A stretch of 64,000 nt of DNA from Branchinecta lynchi (taxonomy: Eukaryota; Arthropoda; Branchiopoda; Anostraca; Branchinectidae). Of the stretch, positions 21,396-32,217 are shown piece after piece (position 1 is the stretch's first letter; each line of letters begins with the position of its first letter). The stretch lies in contig JAKZAP010000014.1 in assembly GCA_023053575.1 (NCBI GenBank), positions 4,650,001 to 4,714,000 of the forward strand, written 5' to 3'. A program made the position numbers and the translations under genes. A model generated the notes under the pieces. The model was not told where the DNA came from and made no database searches. It was given only the letters and a program-made list of their open reading frames with translations.

Positions 21396-21576
21396 CAAAG
21401 CAAAATAACACTAGGGATTAGGCCATACTCGTAATTCCACCCATTACGCTTGCGTCATTTAAAGCGAGACAAACTTCCGGGTTTAGAAATTTTTGGTAAA
21501 GATAAGATGCGGTCTGCACACATCTTGGAAACAGGGGAGGTTGTGTCTTGGCGCTACCTTGTGTTATTTTCCTCTG
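21396..21576 (+). mobile_element. hAT-like MITE (family G), internally deleted, with 8-bp target duplication
   Basis: 181 bp with ends CAAAGCAAAATAACACTAGG and GTGTTATTTTCCTCTG (inverted), flanked by a perfect 8-bp direct repeat GTCCGAGA at 21388-21395 and 21577-21584. A C-A-G/A-A-G start with 8-bp duplications is the hallmark of hAT elements. The interior matches part of the 353-bp copy at 39938. Confidence 0.88.
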
Positions 21577-21787
21577 GTCCGAGACTAGCTGGTATCCGAA
21601 GCTGGAACCTGTATCCATTGCGATTGGCAGAAATTAGGCAAGGCTTAGGTCTCGGGAGCAATTGTCAGAACTAGCTTATTATTAAGTAAAACCCGCTGTG
21701 AATGGTTCTTAAATCATAGCTAGTTCACTTCATTATTCCACGCTACTTGGAAGCAACCTTTAGTTTTGTAATTCGACGTATCCCTTA

Positions 21788-21978
21788 GCCCCATTCACAA
21801 GCATGCCTAGCCAAGTACAGATGTCTAGGCACGTGTCCAGCATCACCGTTCACACCAGTGCCTAGGCACAGATTTTGGGCCAGGCACGGAGTTCCAGGCT
21901 CTACAATTCGGTGCCTTGCTACGCTTGAGCACGGGCCTAAGCTACTGTGCTTGGCTGGGCATGCTTGTGGACGCGGCC
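21788..21978. mobile_element. Harbinger-like MITE with TTA target duplication
   Basis: 191 bp. The left end GCCCCATTCACAAGCATGCC and the right end (reverse complement) GGCCGCGTCCACAAGCATGCC are inverted repeats; similarity continues through AGCCAAG(T/C)ACAG. TTA flanks both sides (21785-21787, 21979-21981). A 3-bp TWA duplication is typical of PIF/Harbinger. The interior is full of GCCTAGGCAC-like palindromes. No coding capacity. Confidence 0.72.
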
Positions 21979-22099
21979 TTAGCTCATGTACGAGATCCTT
22001 CCCTCGGGAAAGGGAAGTTCTCGTTCAAAATACATAAATTCGCCATTGAAGTTCAGCGCTTCCAAGTGGACTTGGAGAGTTTTTGAAAGCCCCGCAGTG

Positions 22100-22800
22100 C
22101 CTCATTTCAACGCTTGTTGACAGTAAAATGTAATATCAATCAAATCAAACGTATATTTGATCAAGCAGGTGTGTCATGGATTTGGAATGGAGGCGTAGGA
22201 CCGACAAAAATGCCAAATGATATAGTAAGAATAGTCAGAGAGACAATGGAGGGACAAGAAATCCAGGAATGGGCGGGGAAAATGGAAAGGTCGGAAACAC
22301 TTATGTATTACAAGGCAGCAAAGGTAAGGTTTGGTGAAGAGGTTTATTTTAAATTCAATTTACCTTTAAGATTTTTGCGTTCATGGATTCAGCTGCGAGC
22401 AAATTGTCTTCCGGTTTTGGGGAATATTTGGGATATTAAAAGGTCAGGGACAAGGGATAATTGGATTTGTAAATTTTGTAAAGTTGAGGTAGGGGATCTG
22501 GACCACATTCTTTACAAGTGCCAGGAGTTATCTGTCGCGCGTGACAGGTTTTTGAATGGTATAATTACATCAGTAAAGGAGCTACTCAGTAGCACAAACC
22601 CTAGAAGTATATGCAGGGTTGGTGCATTTATGGACCATTTAAATGAGTTAATTAAAAGTATGTGAGGTTAGTTGGAGATTGAAGGGAGTTGTTTGTTTAT
22701 GTTGATTAAAAGTTCACTCGTATAACGAATGTAAATGTACTGTTGTACTGTTTTCTGTTTTTTGTTCATGGCCCAAGGGCTTCATTAAACATCTATCTAT
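22100..22800 (+). mobile_element. 5'-truncated LINE 3' end
   Basis: Holds the last 183 codons of an ORF2, a short 3' UTR and a simple tail ATCTATCTATCCATAC. The 3' UTR contains TTCATGGCCCAAGGGCTTCATTAAAC. 5' truncation with a short repeat tail is usual for non-LTR retrotransposons. Confidence 0.7.
22114..22665 (+). pseudogene. LINE ORF2 C-terminal fragment with zinc finger
   Basis: 183 codons. After a region rich in aromatic and basic residues comes SWIQLRANCLPV, then C-K-F-C, nine residues later H-I-L-Y-K-C: a CX2CX9HX4C arrangement (WICKFCKVEVGDLDHILYKC) that matches the C-terminal CCHC motif of many LINE ORF2 proteins, where it helps bind template RNA. The catalytic reverse transcriptase and endonuclease are absent, so it cannot act alone. 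The clade cannot be set from this part. Confidence 0.65.
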
Positions 22801-23486
22801 CCATACATAATCATTAATTTCCTTGATAGCTCGTACAGTTCACTCGCCAGCATTGGATCGTCATGAAGGTAATAACTAGAAAGTATTATATGACTGTACA
22901 GAACATTTTGAGAATAAATTTGAAGATCCGCAATTTACACTTAATTTATACTTAATGTGTATGTATCCGCATAGGCTTTAGAATTAAGCGTTACAGCGGG
23001 AAAATTAGGGTTGCCAGAACTTTCAAGACGGAACGTTTTGGTGGAGTCTTCGTTTTACATTTTTTATTTATAGTGTTCCGTTATTCTTCTGCCAAATAAG
23101 AGCTGTGTCCCGTTAACTCTCTGAGATAAAGAAGAGTGTGCTAGAAAACAAGTCTCGGTAACGCTACATATTAGAACAAGAAGAACGGTTGTAACACCAG
23201 AAAACCCCGATGCTGAATAAATAGTATTATTATTTATCCATCAATTGTTTTATTTCAGACGAGGCATCTGAGTGAGGTCATGTCCTGCTTTCTACTTAAC
23301 AGTGTTGACTTATTTCGGCTAGATCTAGACGGAGTCAACGTTTTGGTCCCTCCTGTAATCGATACATTAGAGCTCGTCCTCTTCCCGAACTCTCCCAGGT
23401 AAGTCTTCCAATATTGACATAGAGCTTGCACTAATATTGGCTCTAGAGGAAGTAAACCTGTTGAGTTGGCTTTACACTAGTTCAGT
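22801..23486. other. No recognisable feature
   Basis: About 690 bp without an open frame of interest or a recognised repeat. Confidence 0.4.
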
Positions 23487-23619
23487 CCCGATGAAAAATT
23501 TGGAGCCTGTGTAGTTGTAGGCCTATGGTAGTTGTACGAGAAGTTGCATGTATTGATATTCAGTAGCACAGAATACTTTACAACTTCATACTACTATTTT
23601 CAGATAATTTTTCATCGGG
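23487..23619 (+). mobile_element. Family H inverted-repeat element, copy 1 (deleted)
   Basis: 133 bp between CCCGATGAAAAATTTGG and AATTTTTCATCGGG, inverted ends of about 14 bp. The interior phrase GTAGTTGTAG..TTGTACGA.AAGTTGCATGTATTGAT is shared with 32645-32906 and 41533-41798. No clear target duplication. Confidence 0.75.
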
Positions 23620-23747
23620 GCGCTCCAAGCGGATTGCTCTGTTTTCTCTCCTCATTATCAGGATCCATCACACAGAGGACAGTAGACCCATAAGTTAATG
23701 AACATAAAATAGAAACATTAATTTTTTAACTGAAGGGTAGTCAAAAC

Positions 23748-23928
23748 CAGGCCCGTATCTAGGAATTTATTTCGGGGGGGGGGCCTTTCGGGGGGCTGGG
23801 GGGGTGTTTGCCTGCCGGTCGGACAAAAAAGACATAAATCAGAGGAAAAAGCCTATAAAAATGAGTATTTATGTATGTTTCGGGGGAGGGAGTTAGGGGG
23901 GTTCTACCCCCCCCTGGATACGGCCTTG
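23748..23928 (+). mobile_element. hAT-like MITE (second family) with perfect 8-bp target duplication
   Basis: 181 bp starting CAGGCCCGTATCTAGGAATT and ending CCTGGATACGGCCTTG, flanked by GTCAAAAC at 23740-23747 and 23929-23936. CAGG(C/G)-type ends with an 8-bp duplication fit hAT. The ends carry poly-G/poly-C tracts next to the TIRs, as in family J. Confidence 0.88.
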
Positions 23929-23961
23929 GTCAAAACTCATCGTAAGGGAGGTCCGAACCTT

Positions 23962-25113
23962 TTTTTGGGATCCCAAAACGTAAGTGGAGGGATACCTATG
24001 ACATCGCAAAAGTTATCCGTAAGTCCGTCTGTAAGCACGATAACTCTCGAGTAGAATGAGATATTTTGATGAAACTTGGTGCGAGGATTGTTTGGGTCAA
24101 GGGCAAAGTCAAGTTCGTAGATGGGCTCTAGCCCTAAATTTGGGGGTGGGGGTTCAAATTAAGGGACAAACAAAATATTTTTTAATAGTTAATGCGATAG
24201 TCGATTATGGGGTAAGAAGACAATGCTGAGCACGATAGTAAAAATCATTTTCTCGCCGGACAAGTCGTTCGTCCGGAATCCGGCAAAAATCGAAAAGTTT
24301 GTTAAAAGTAAAAGTTTCATTTGAAGTTGATTAAATGTTTGATTTAGGGGTAAGAAGACATGCTAAGCATGATGGTGAAAATCATTTTCTCGCCGGACAA
24401 GTAGTTCGTCTGGAATCCGACAAAAACCGGAAAGTTTGCTAAAAGTAAAAGTTTTATTTGAAGTATGTTAAATGTTTGATTTAAGGGTAAAAAGATATGC
24501 TGAACACGACGGTAAAAACTATTTCTCGCTGGACAAGTAGTTCGTCCGGAATCCGGCAAAAACCGGAAAGTTGGTTACAAGTAAAAGTTTCATTTGAAAT
24601 TGATTAAATGATTAATTTAGGGGTAAGAAAACATGCTGATCACGATGCTGAAAACCATTTTCTCGCCGGACAACTAGTTCGCCTGGAATCCGGCCAAAAC
24701 CGGAAAACATGTTAAAAGCAAAGGTTTTATCTGAAGTTGATTAGATGATTGATATAGGGGTACGAACAGACGCTGAGTCTGTATATGAAAATCATTTTTT
24801 ACGCGGACTTATAATTAGTCCGGAAACCGGTTGTACCCGCATTTTTTTTTTAATTCAGTGTTTTATTTAAAGTTGATGGACTGGACTAGGACTAGTAGAC
24901 TAGTTGCTGGACTAGTAGTTCGCTCGGAATTCGGGCAAAAACCCGTTCAAAATAGATATGGCTTATAGAGGTATAGATAGATAGATAGATAGAATATCTG
25001 AACTCGGCTTCTCTGATGATTAGCCTGGCTTAGACTGGATCTGGCGAAGAGAAGACCCAGTTGTCTGGATCAAATCTTAGATTTTGGGATCCCATCGACA
25101 CCTTTGGTCTTGT
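23962..25113 (+). repeat. Family A repeat, full-length
   Basis: Complete copy with four good array units beginning near 24210, 24345, 24485 and 24620, each with CCGGACAAGT.GTTCGTC.GG. The GATAGATAGATAGATAG run (24977-24995) lies at the same place as in the copy at 4320. Ends CACCTTTGGTCTTGTT. Confidence 0.85.
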
Positions 25114-25569
25114 TTTTGCTGAAGGGATGTAATTAAAGATATTTGGTATTTAAAGTATACCAATATTATTTTCCCACCTGTTTCGAAACAGCTATATGGC
25201 CAAAAGAAAAAGTGCATTTCTGAATTAATTCGCCTTCACAATTTCTCTCTAAATAGCTTCTGCTAGCACGAAGCCCTGACAAAAGCATACCTACATACTT
25301 GTCGGCAACTTTCGGAATAGATAGATAATTCAAACTATTAGAGGCAAAGCCTTTTTGGTGCAATTATGTTATTATATTATTATTATTATATCGTAGCAGG
25401 GTTTAATACAACATTGATGATAGTGATGGTCATTGGGTAAGTAGTAGGGACTAAACCGCACGATGGCACTGAACTAGAAGGGGAGATTTAGCTCTTGTCT
25501 TTGTTGAAAGTTTACAGCTGATCCTGCATTTGTTCAGGTATCTTTATTCACAATACCTAACGTTCTTGG
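25114..25569. other. No recognisable feature
   Basis: Contains an ATTATATTATTATTATTATATC run (25369-25392). No gene was recognised; a 65-codon minus-strand frame at 25166-25363 has no recognisable content. Confidence 0.4.
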
Positions 25570-25790
25570 AAACCAAACGAATGTTAAAGTTTAACTGAAA
25601 AGAGCTGGGAAAGGACAGTTTAGTTACCCACCACTTATTCACTTAAATTGGCTTGAAGACCTAATGAAAATTCACTACTTCGTTGCTCCGCAATTCACGA
25701 ATAATCGATTTGAAATAGTGGAATTTGAGTGTGATTTGTGGTACCTCTATGTGCTTGTATCTGTGTTGTAGGCTCTAGCAGAAAGATTTA
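25570..25790 (+). repeat. Family M repeat, copy 1
   Basis: The reverse complement aligns with 56095-56295: shared blocks include TTTAACTGAAAAG.GCT, GAATAATCGATTT.(A)AATAGTG.AATTT and TTGTATCTGTGTTGTA. Diverged, about 75-80 percent by eye. The copies are inverted relative to each other. Confidence 0.6.
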
Positions 25791-26086
25791 TGGATTTATT
25801 TTTGGTCAGGCACTAAGCAGTCTCACCAAACTCACCACCACTGAAAAGCCGCTTTCATGTTGAGATTAAAATTTCCCGCGTCATAGTAGAATTTACTTTG
25901 TGGGTACGGTCGCAGGTATTCTGAACGTCATAACTAGAGCAAAAAGTGGAAAATAAAAAAATCCCTTTGCAGAATCCAAGTTACTCGGTGTATATTCAGT
26001 TAAATGACACGACCGGCCGTTTGGCCATTTCTTGCAAAATATCATAACCTAACAGACTTCAGATCGAGGAAACACTCTTAAATTAT
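25791..26086. other. No recognisable feature
   Basis: About 300 bp between family M and family A; nothing identified. Confidence 0.4.
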
Positions 26087-27158
26087 TTAAGACCCAAGGT
26101 GTCGGTGGGATCCCAAAAATCCAAGATTTGATCCAGACAACTGGGTCTTGTCTTCGCCAGACTAATCATCAGAGAAAACCTAGTTCAGATATTCTATCTA
26201 CCTATCTATCTATACCTCTATAAGCCATATCTATTTTGACGATACTGACCGAAACTTTACTACTGCCAAATTTGCGGTTTCGCCCGAATTCCGAGCGAAG
26301 TACTAGCCCAGCAGAAAAAGAAAATTCAGAAACGAAACCGGCGTATCTCCTTATCCCTATAAAGAACATCTAATCAACTTTAAATAAAACTTTGACTTAA
26401 AAAAAAATGCGGGTACAAAAGTATTCCTGACTAATTATATGTCCTGGTGAAAAATGATCATCATGTACAGACTCAGCGTCTCTTCTTACCCCTAAATCTA
26501 TCATCTACTCAACTTCAGATAAAGCTTTTGCTTTTAACATATTTTCCGGTTTTGGCCGGATTACAGGCGAACTAGTTATCCGACGAGAAAATGGTTTTCA
26601 CCATCGGGTTCAGAATGTCTTCTTATCCCTAAATTAAACATTTAATCAACTTCAGATAAAACTGTTACTTTGAACCAACTTTCCGGTTTTGGCCGGATTC
26701 CGGACGAACTGCTTGTCCGGCGAGAAAATGATTTTCACCATCATGCTCAGCATGTCCTCTTACCCCTGAATCAGACATTTAATCAACTTCAAATGAAACT
26801 TTTACTTTTAACAAACTTTCCGGTTTGCCGGATTCCGGACTTACTTGTCCGGCGAGAAAATGATTTTCACCATCGTGCTCAGTATGTCTTCTTACACCAT
26901 AATCGACTATCACATTAGCTGTTTAAAAATATTTTGTTTTTCCCTTAATTTGAACCCCCTCCCCCACCCCCAAATATAGGGCTACAGAGCCCATCTACGA
27001 ACTCGACCTTACCCTTGACCCAAAGAATCCTCACACTAAGTTTCATCAAAATGTCTTCTCTCCCTTCGAGAGTTATCGTGCTTATAGACGGACGGACGTA
27101 CGGACAGCTTTTGCGATGTCATAGGTATCCCTCCACTTACCTTTTGGGATCCCAAAAA
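26087..27158 (-). repeat. Family A repeat, full-length, minus strand
   Basis: Minus-strand copy: head with GGGATCCCAAAAGGTAAGTGG at 27158, a GTCCGTACGTCCGTCC run, array units, CTATCTATCTACCTATC (reverse of the GATA run), and the tail at 26090 (AAGACCCAAGGTGTCGGTGGGATCCC). The unit borders are the same as in the plus-strand copies. Confidence 0.85.
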
Positions 27159-27174
27159 CGAAAACTAGTGCAAC

Positions 27175-27460
27175 TTTTGTCGGACTCCCAAAATCTATCT
27201 AGTACCTATGACATCGTATAGATGTCTATGTCCTTCTTTTAGTATGTCTATCCCTCGGTAACTCTGATCGCACTGAGATCTGCTGAAAATATAGAGGCTC
27301 TTGAAGTGAAGTGAGATTGATTTCGTAGATGGCTTTGTACCTGAACATTAGTGGTGGCAGAGGGGCTTTGAACTTAGAGATGGTAAAGTTTTCGGATCAG
27401 GTTCATCAGGTTGATACAGGGGTAAGAAACATGACAAACCATGGAAATGAGTGATTTAGT
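27175..27460 (+). repeat. Family A-like head, strongly diverged, head to head with the previous copy
   Basis: TCCCAAAATCTATCTAGTACCTATGACATCG corresponds to the head phrase around ATACCTATGACATCGC, followed by a degenerate TGTCTATGTCC..TATGTC run, GGTAACTCTGATCG, and GTGAGATTGATTTCGTAGATGG. It starts within 20 bp of the head of the minus-strand copy. Confidence 0.5.
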
Positions 27461-28688
27461 GACTGTTTGAGATTGATGTGGACATGGACGTGAGTTTAGA
27501 GCATGGAGCTGTAAGAAAATGAACTATTCAATCGGTCTTTTTTTAGTGTTTGAAGACATTCGTTTATCTATTTACTTTTCTCGGTATTCATCCTGCCTGT
27601 AACCGGCCATGGAGCTTGGTACGTGTAAATTTCTAAACTTGTCGGGCGAAATATCACTCGAAAAAATCAGCTGACTTATCCGTCGCAGTCAGCTATTTCT
27701 AGGGGTTGTTATTTATTTTGTTAATTTTGTATTGCATTTAGTGAAACAAACTGTGAAATGCCTTGGATGGATAGAGGATAGTGGGTCGAAATCCGGTCAC
27801 AAACAAAAACATGCGAATAAGCCTATTTAATATATTATAATAATTATAATATATCCAGTCCTCAAAACCTCTGCAACAAAATTATTTTGTAGCCTGCATA
27901 ATTGTGCTTTTCAGTATACAATTTGTTGCCAATTGCTGTCTTCAATTGGCAAGCGATTCCTCGTTTCTTTAGTTAGTTGGTTCTAGTGCAGAGGAACTCC
28001 ATTTACGAAGCTCCACCGTCTTTGTAGAACTGTTAGGGGCTGGGTGGGGGATAGGGGGATGGCGGGGCTGGGATAATTTTAAAAGAATATGCTGAGACTG
28101 AAATAAATGTCAGTTTCCAATTGGGTAAATCCTGTCGATGGGAACCATTTACGGTTAAGGTAGGGCAGACTCTTTTTCAAAAAAGAAATTTGTCAATACG
28201 TGAAGAAAAGCGCCAGACGTCCCATTGGCATACAAAAAGCGTTTTTTTTAATTATCTGATTCTTATAGGCTGAATAATTAGTGTTATTATGGATGATTTG
28301 AAATCTGAAAACGAACCGAGTTCGAACAAATCCGAACTGAACCGTGAAGCAGTTCGATTAAACGACAGCTTATACTACATAGTGTATCTGCTAATTTGTT
28401 CTGAGATAGTTTACTACTTTACAACGCAGTTATGCTTACAGCAAATTTCAGAGGGCTTTGGCTGTTTTTAACCTCTGTCGATGTTCCTTGCCTTGTATGA
28501 CAACCGTGGCGAAATTTGCACCACCAGTCTTCTGACCAAAACGCTTCTCGGTAACATTGAGCCTGATGCGACACATAAAGAGAACAAACGTGGCAACCGT
28601 GATAATCAGTGTAATGCCAATGGAGGAGATATGATACACTTATGAAGTGTAGAATCTCGGGAAGGATTTAGTGGATGGGAGTAGCCTA
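27461..28688. other. No recognised gene; contains an AT palindrome
   Basis: About 1.2 kb. At 27827-27855 there is an AT-only palindrome (TATTATAATAATTATAATATA). A 60-codon plus-strand frame at 28289 has a hydrophobic middle (YYIVYLLICSEIVYYF) but no recognisable relative. Nothing else was identified. Confidence 0.4.
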
Positions 28689-28952
28689 CCACCGAAGTAG
28701 AATGAACTACATCATAAGTAGGCTACGACGTGTATACAACGACGGGACAGCTGTTGGTGGGGTAATAACACAAGCAACACATGTTAAATGAAAATGGCTT
28801 CTAAAGCCCAATCAACTTGATCAATATGTTTTGTGTTCTATATCCAGTTTTCGGTTGTCCCCGTATTCCAGCAGAAGCAATCGCAAATGATATTTTATTT
28901 TAAATGACATGTCGTAGCCTACGTATGATAGTTATTCATTCTACTTCGGTGG
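28689..28952. mobile_element. MITE-like element with about 45-bp inverted ends
   Basis: CCACCGAAGTAGAATGAACT at the left and the inverted CCACCGAAGTAGAATGAATA at the right, with similarity continuing inward through CATA.GTAGGCTACGAC(G/A)TGT. 264 bp in total. It is non-coding. No target duplication could be read with confidence. Confidence 0.75.
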
Positions 28953-28997
28953 TCCGGGGAAAATCGGTGACCTGGTACACATTTTGGTTAAAGTTCA

Positions 28998-29276
28998 ATG
29001 GGTGGATCAAACAATCATGATGTTACCTTAAAACCATCTAGACTACAATGCAGATTCCTAGACAGCTTATTTCCGCCAATATATCGTTACGGCGTTTTTT
29101 GCTGACTGACATACTCCAATTTACAAGCTTTAACAAATATAAACGGAGTTTCTTTTTTCTAATCAATTCATTATTATTGGCTACTGCGGATTATTCGTAT
29201 TACTGGTAGATACTCGTATTAACGTGTAAATTGAGAATTCCTTGTAAGCTCTGCAATCAGCTGCAAGTAAGTCTGT
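28998..29276 (+). repeat. Family K repeat, copy 1, left half
   Basis: Matches 54206-54495: GGATCAAACAATCATGATGT, ATTCCTAGACA.(G/C)TTATTTCCGC.AATATAT, GGAGTTTCTTTTTTCT.ATCAATTC and AATCAGCTGCAAG.AAGTCTGT. The match breaks exactly where family B begins and resumes at 30644. Confidence 0.8.
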
Positions 29277-30643
29277 GTCCATATTACGATCACAGTTCTG
29301 TCCGTCCGTCTGTCTGTCGGTTGGTCTGGGTTTTGCTGTTTGGGCACTTCCACGTAAGCTAGGACGATGAAACTTGGGAGGCATATCAGGTACCCCAAAT
29401 GATTAAGTTGGAAATAGTCACTTTCCCGATCCGAATATCGTGGGGGGAGTGGAGGGAGGGGGAATCCGGAATATTGAGGAATTTATAACTTTTAAACGGG
29501 TGCTCGGATCTTAATGAAACTTGATATTAGGAAAGACCTCGTGCCCCAGACGACCCGATTAAAATCTGGACCGGATCAGATGACTTTGGGGGGGAGCTGA
29601 AGGGGGGGGGGAATCGGAGGGATCCGGTTGAAACTTGGTGGGAAAAACAAGCACAAGTAAGTCCTAGATACATCGTTGACATAACAGGACCGGATTCGGG
29701 CACTGTGGGGGGAGTTGGGGGGGATTCTGGTGATTCTGCGAGCTCAGTACTTCAGGATGTACTAGGATTATGAAACTCGGCAGGAATATCAGGGATCCGA
29801 ATAGACTGACTTGAAAATAGTCGTTTGAACGATCCGAACAGCGTGGGGGGAGTGGAGGGATGGGGAATCCGGAATCTAGTGGCATTTATAACTTTTGAAC
29901 GGGCGATCGGATCTGAATGAAACTTGGCAAGTGAAAAGAGGTATTGTCTCAGATGTACCATGCCAAGTCCGGACCAGATCCAATGATGGGGGGGGGGGGA
30001 TGGAAGGAGGCACCGGAATTTTTTTGAAACGCTTAGCGTCGAGAGATCTGGATGGAATTTGGTGGGAAGAATAAGAATAAGAATTAGGTACTTTCTTGAC
30101 AGAACTAGGTCATATCGGGGCTCTTTGGGGGGGGGGAGGAGTTGGACGGGTTTTCCTCGAATTCTGGTGATTGCGAGTTAGGATACGTCCAGATGTTCTA
30201 AGGAGGATAAAACTCGACAGGCATATTAGTGACCCGACCAAATATGCGGCATAGATTTGCCATATGGCGTCGGAACCGGTTCCGCGCAAGGTAGAGGATG
30301 ATGAAGCGGGAATCGGAAATTTGCAGATATGCTCCGATTCGAGTAAAGCTTGATGGAGGGAAAGAGGAGATGTTAGAGATGCAAAGTTATCTGGCCAAGT
30401 CGTTTTCGGCCACAGTGGGGGGAGATGGAGGGGGAGTCCCGGAAATGTTGTGGCTCGCATAGGGATTGAATAAGTGGAGTGATTTGAATGAAATTTGGAG
30501 AGTAGAGAGATTGTGTGCCTTAGATGGCATATTTTAGGATCCAGATTGGATCCGAGCACGGTGAGGAGGAGTACTGGAATTTCTGGAAAAATGCTCACAC
30601 CACCTACTCGTGACAAGTGCCATACGAGCTCGTAACTCTTATT
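29277..30643 (+). repeat. Family B repeat, copy 2, inserted in family K
   Basis: Starts about CATATTACGATCACAGTTCTGTCCGTCCG and ends GACAAGTGCCATACGAGCTCGTAACTCT. Units of 130-145 bp contain GATGAAACTTGG-type cores and close with TGGGGGGAGTTGG-type tracts. Since uninterrupted family K exists at 54206-54890, the two junctions give the borders of this family B copy. Confidence 0.85.
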
Positions 30644-31015
30644 TGGACATATTTTGGCAGTTTTGCAACTTTGCCTCTAGATAAGAAACTTTTTTCGGTA
30701 CTACAAACAAAAGAAGTTTCATCAGATAACACTATAGAGCAATCTGCCAGCTACAAAGACGGTGTATTTAAGCAACCATGGCGCTTTCATGTGTCACCTT
30801 TACAAAATGATTGATTTTCGTGCGTGGACGACAGTTTTTGAATTTCCGCGCCTTGCAGTACCATGCTCTGAAATCGTCTCCAGCGAGATGTAGAGGAGGT
30901 AATGACAAGCGGTAGAAAGAAAAAGGCCTATTTTTGAAGTGCTCTCTAGTGGAAGTCAGAAAGCATTTTCTAAAAATTAAAACATAGCTAGTGCCCATTG
31001 TGCTTTCAGGCTTCT
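30644..31015 (+). repeat. Family K repeat, copy 1, right half
   Basis: Matches 54500-54890: TTTTGCAACTT..CTCTAGATAA, CAATCTGCCAGCTACA.AGACGGTGT, TTTTTGAATTTCCGCGCCTT, CTCTGAAATCGTCTCC and GTGCCCATTGTGCTTT. It continues the copy broken at 29276. Sequence 31016-31404 beyond it shows no recognised feature. Confidence 0.8.
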
Positions 31016-31404
31016 GCCGAGAGTAACCTCCAGCGTAGAGGAAAACAGAGTAGGCAATCGTCAGCTTGCAGGGGACGGGCAAGCGGCAGCGTTGCGAGGA
31101 ATGACATCTTTTCATCTGGTACGTGGTTTGCCTCTAGGGCATCTCACGCCGTGGGTGGTTGAGCTGAAATCCTAGAGAACCCGGTTGGTTCAGCGTCAAG
31201 GCATTTTCGGGTTTCAACGATTGTGCCATCCAGGTCCATTGTGTTGAAATGGACACGTCCAGGGGCACGCAAGGGTCGTAGTGAGAGATACCCGAGGCTT
31301 CGTTTCTACTTCTTTTCGTATCAATGGCAGAAGTGTCATTTTTCTGAAACCAAATTTGCTGGCCCCCTTCGCTTTCTTTAATGTAAATCTTACATAGGTG
31401 AGAC

Positions 31405-31729
31405 CAGAGGCGTTACTAGCCAAAATGTTTGGGGGGGGGGCCGAGGGATTTACCGACTGGCTGGTAATTTTTACCGACTTTTTCTGCAAAAAAAACGACT
31501 GTTTTCAACAATAAAGATGACATTTTTGAAAAAAATCGACTGATTTTCCGAAAAATCGACAAATTTTTAGAAAAACCAACTGTTTTCATGAGAAAAAAAT
31601 CCAATGTTTTGACGAAAAATCGCGACGCTTCGCGCCGACTCGGTATTTTTACCGACTGGGCCGACGGCTTTGGGGGGGGGCGTACCCCCCCCCCCCCCTC
31701 CCCCCCCCCCCCCAGTTGTGACGCCTCTG
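31405..31729 (-). mobile_element. hAT-like MITE (family J), copy 1, perfect 8-bp target duplication
   Basis: 325 bp. Ends CAGAGGCGTTACTAGCC and (inverted) CAGAGGCGTCACAACTGGG; GGTGAGAC flanks both sides (31397-31404, 31730-31737). Next to the ends lie homopolymer G/C tracts (GGGGGGGGGGG at 31431, C tracts at 31685-31713). The interior repeats short phrases such as AAAATCGACTG. It matches 58623-58944. CAGAGGCG ends with 8-bp duplications are typical of hAT MITEs. Confidence 0.9.
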
Positions 31730-31802
31730 GGTGAGACCGAAACTAATGACGTGAAATAACAACATGGGAAAGAAAAGTGAACAACAGATTTACAAAGACA
31801 TA

Positions 31803-32217
31803 AGGCGTATTCTCGCCGTTCCCCGAGGACTCCACTTGAGGAGTCCCCGCGTTTTTGTTTGTCCCGGGGACTCACTCCCCGAGAATCCCGTATTCTCGGG
31901 AGTACCCACGGACCCGATTATCATCACCGTCATAAAAAGGACTCCCTTTTAGATTCGGAGGGGAATCAATTTTTGCTGGTGTTAGTGCAATGTAAAATTA
32001 ATTAAAAAAGAATAGAGTAAACAAAACCAAACATACAGTGGATCCAGAATAGATTCGTTAACTGCATAATTTTTTTTTCAGAACAAAATCGATTTTAGAA
32101 GCACTCCCCGTGTCCTCGTTGTTTCCCTAGGCGGAGTCCGCGTGGAGTGACTCCTTCTATTCTCGCCGTTCCCTTCGATTCCCCGAGGAGTCCTCGGGGA
32201 GCGGCGAGAATACGCCT
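31803..32217. mobile_element. Palindrome-rich MITE with 31-bp inverted ends, 3-bp duplication
   Basis: 415 bp. The left end AGGCGTATTCTCGCCG(T)TCC and the right end (inverted) AGGCGTATTCTCGCCG(C)TCC match over 31 bp with one mismatch. ATA flanks both sides (31800-31802, 32218-32220). Next to each end lie stacked palindromes based on CCCCGAGGACTCC / GGAGTCCTCGGGG and CCCGTATTCTCGGG. The centre is AT-rich. Non-coding. The superfamily is uncertain; a 3-bp duplication suggests Harbinger-type mobilisation. Confidence 0.85.
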
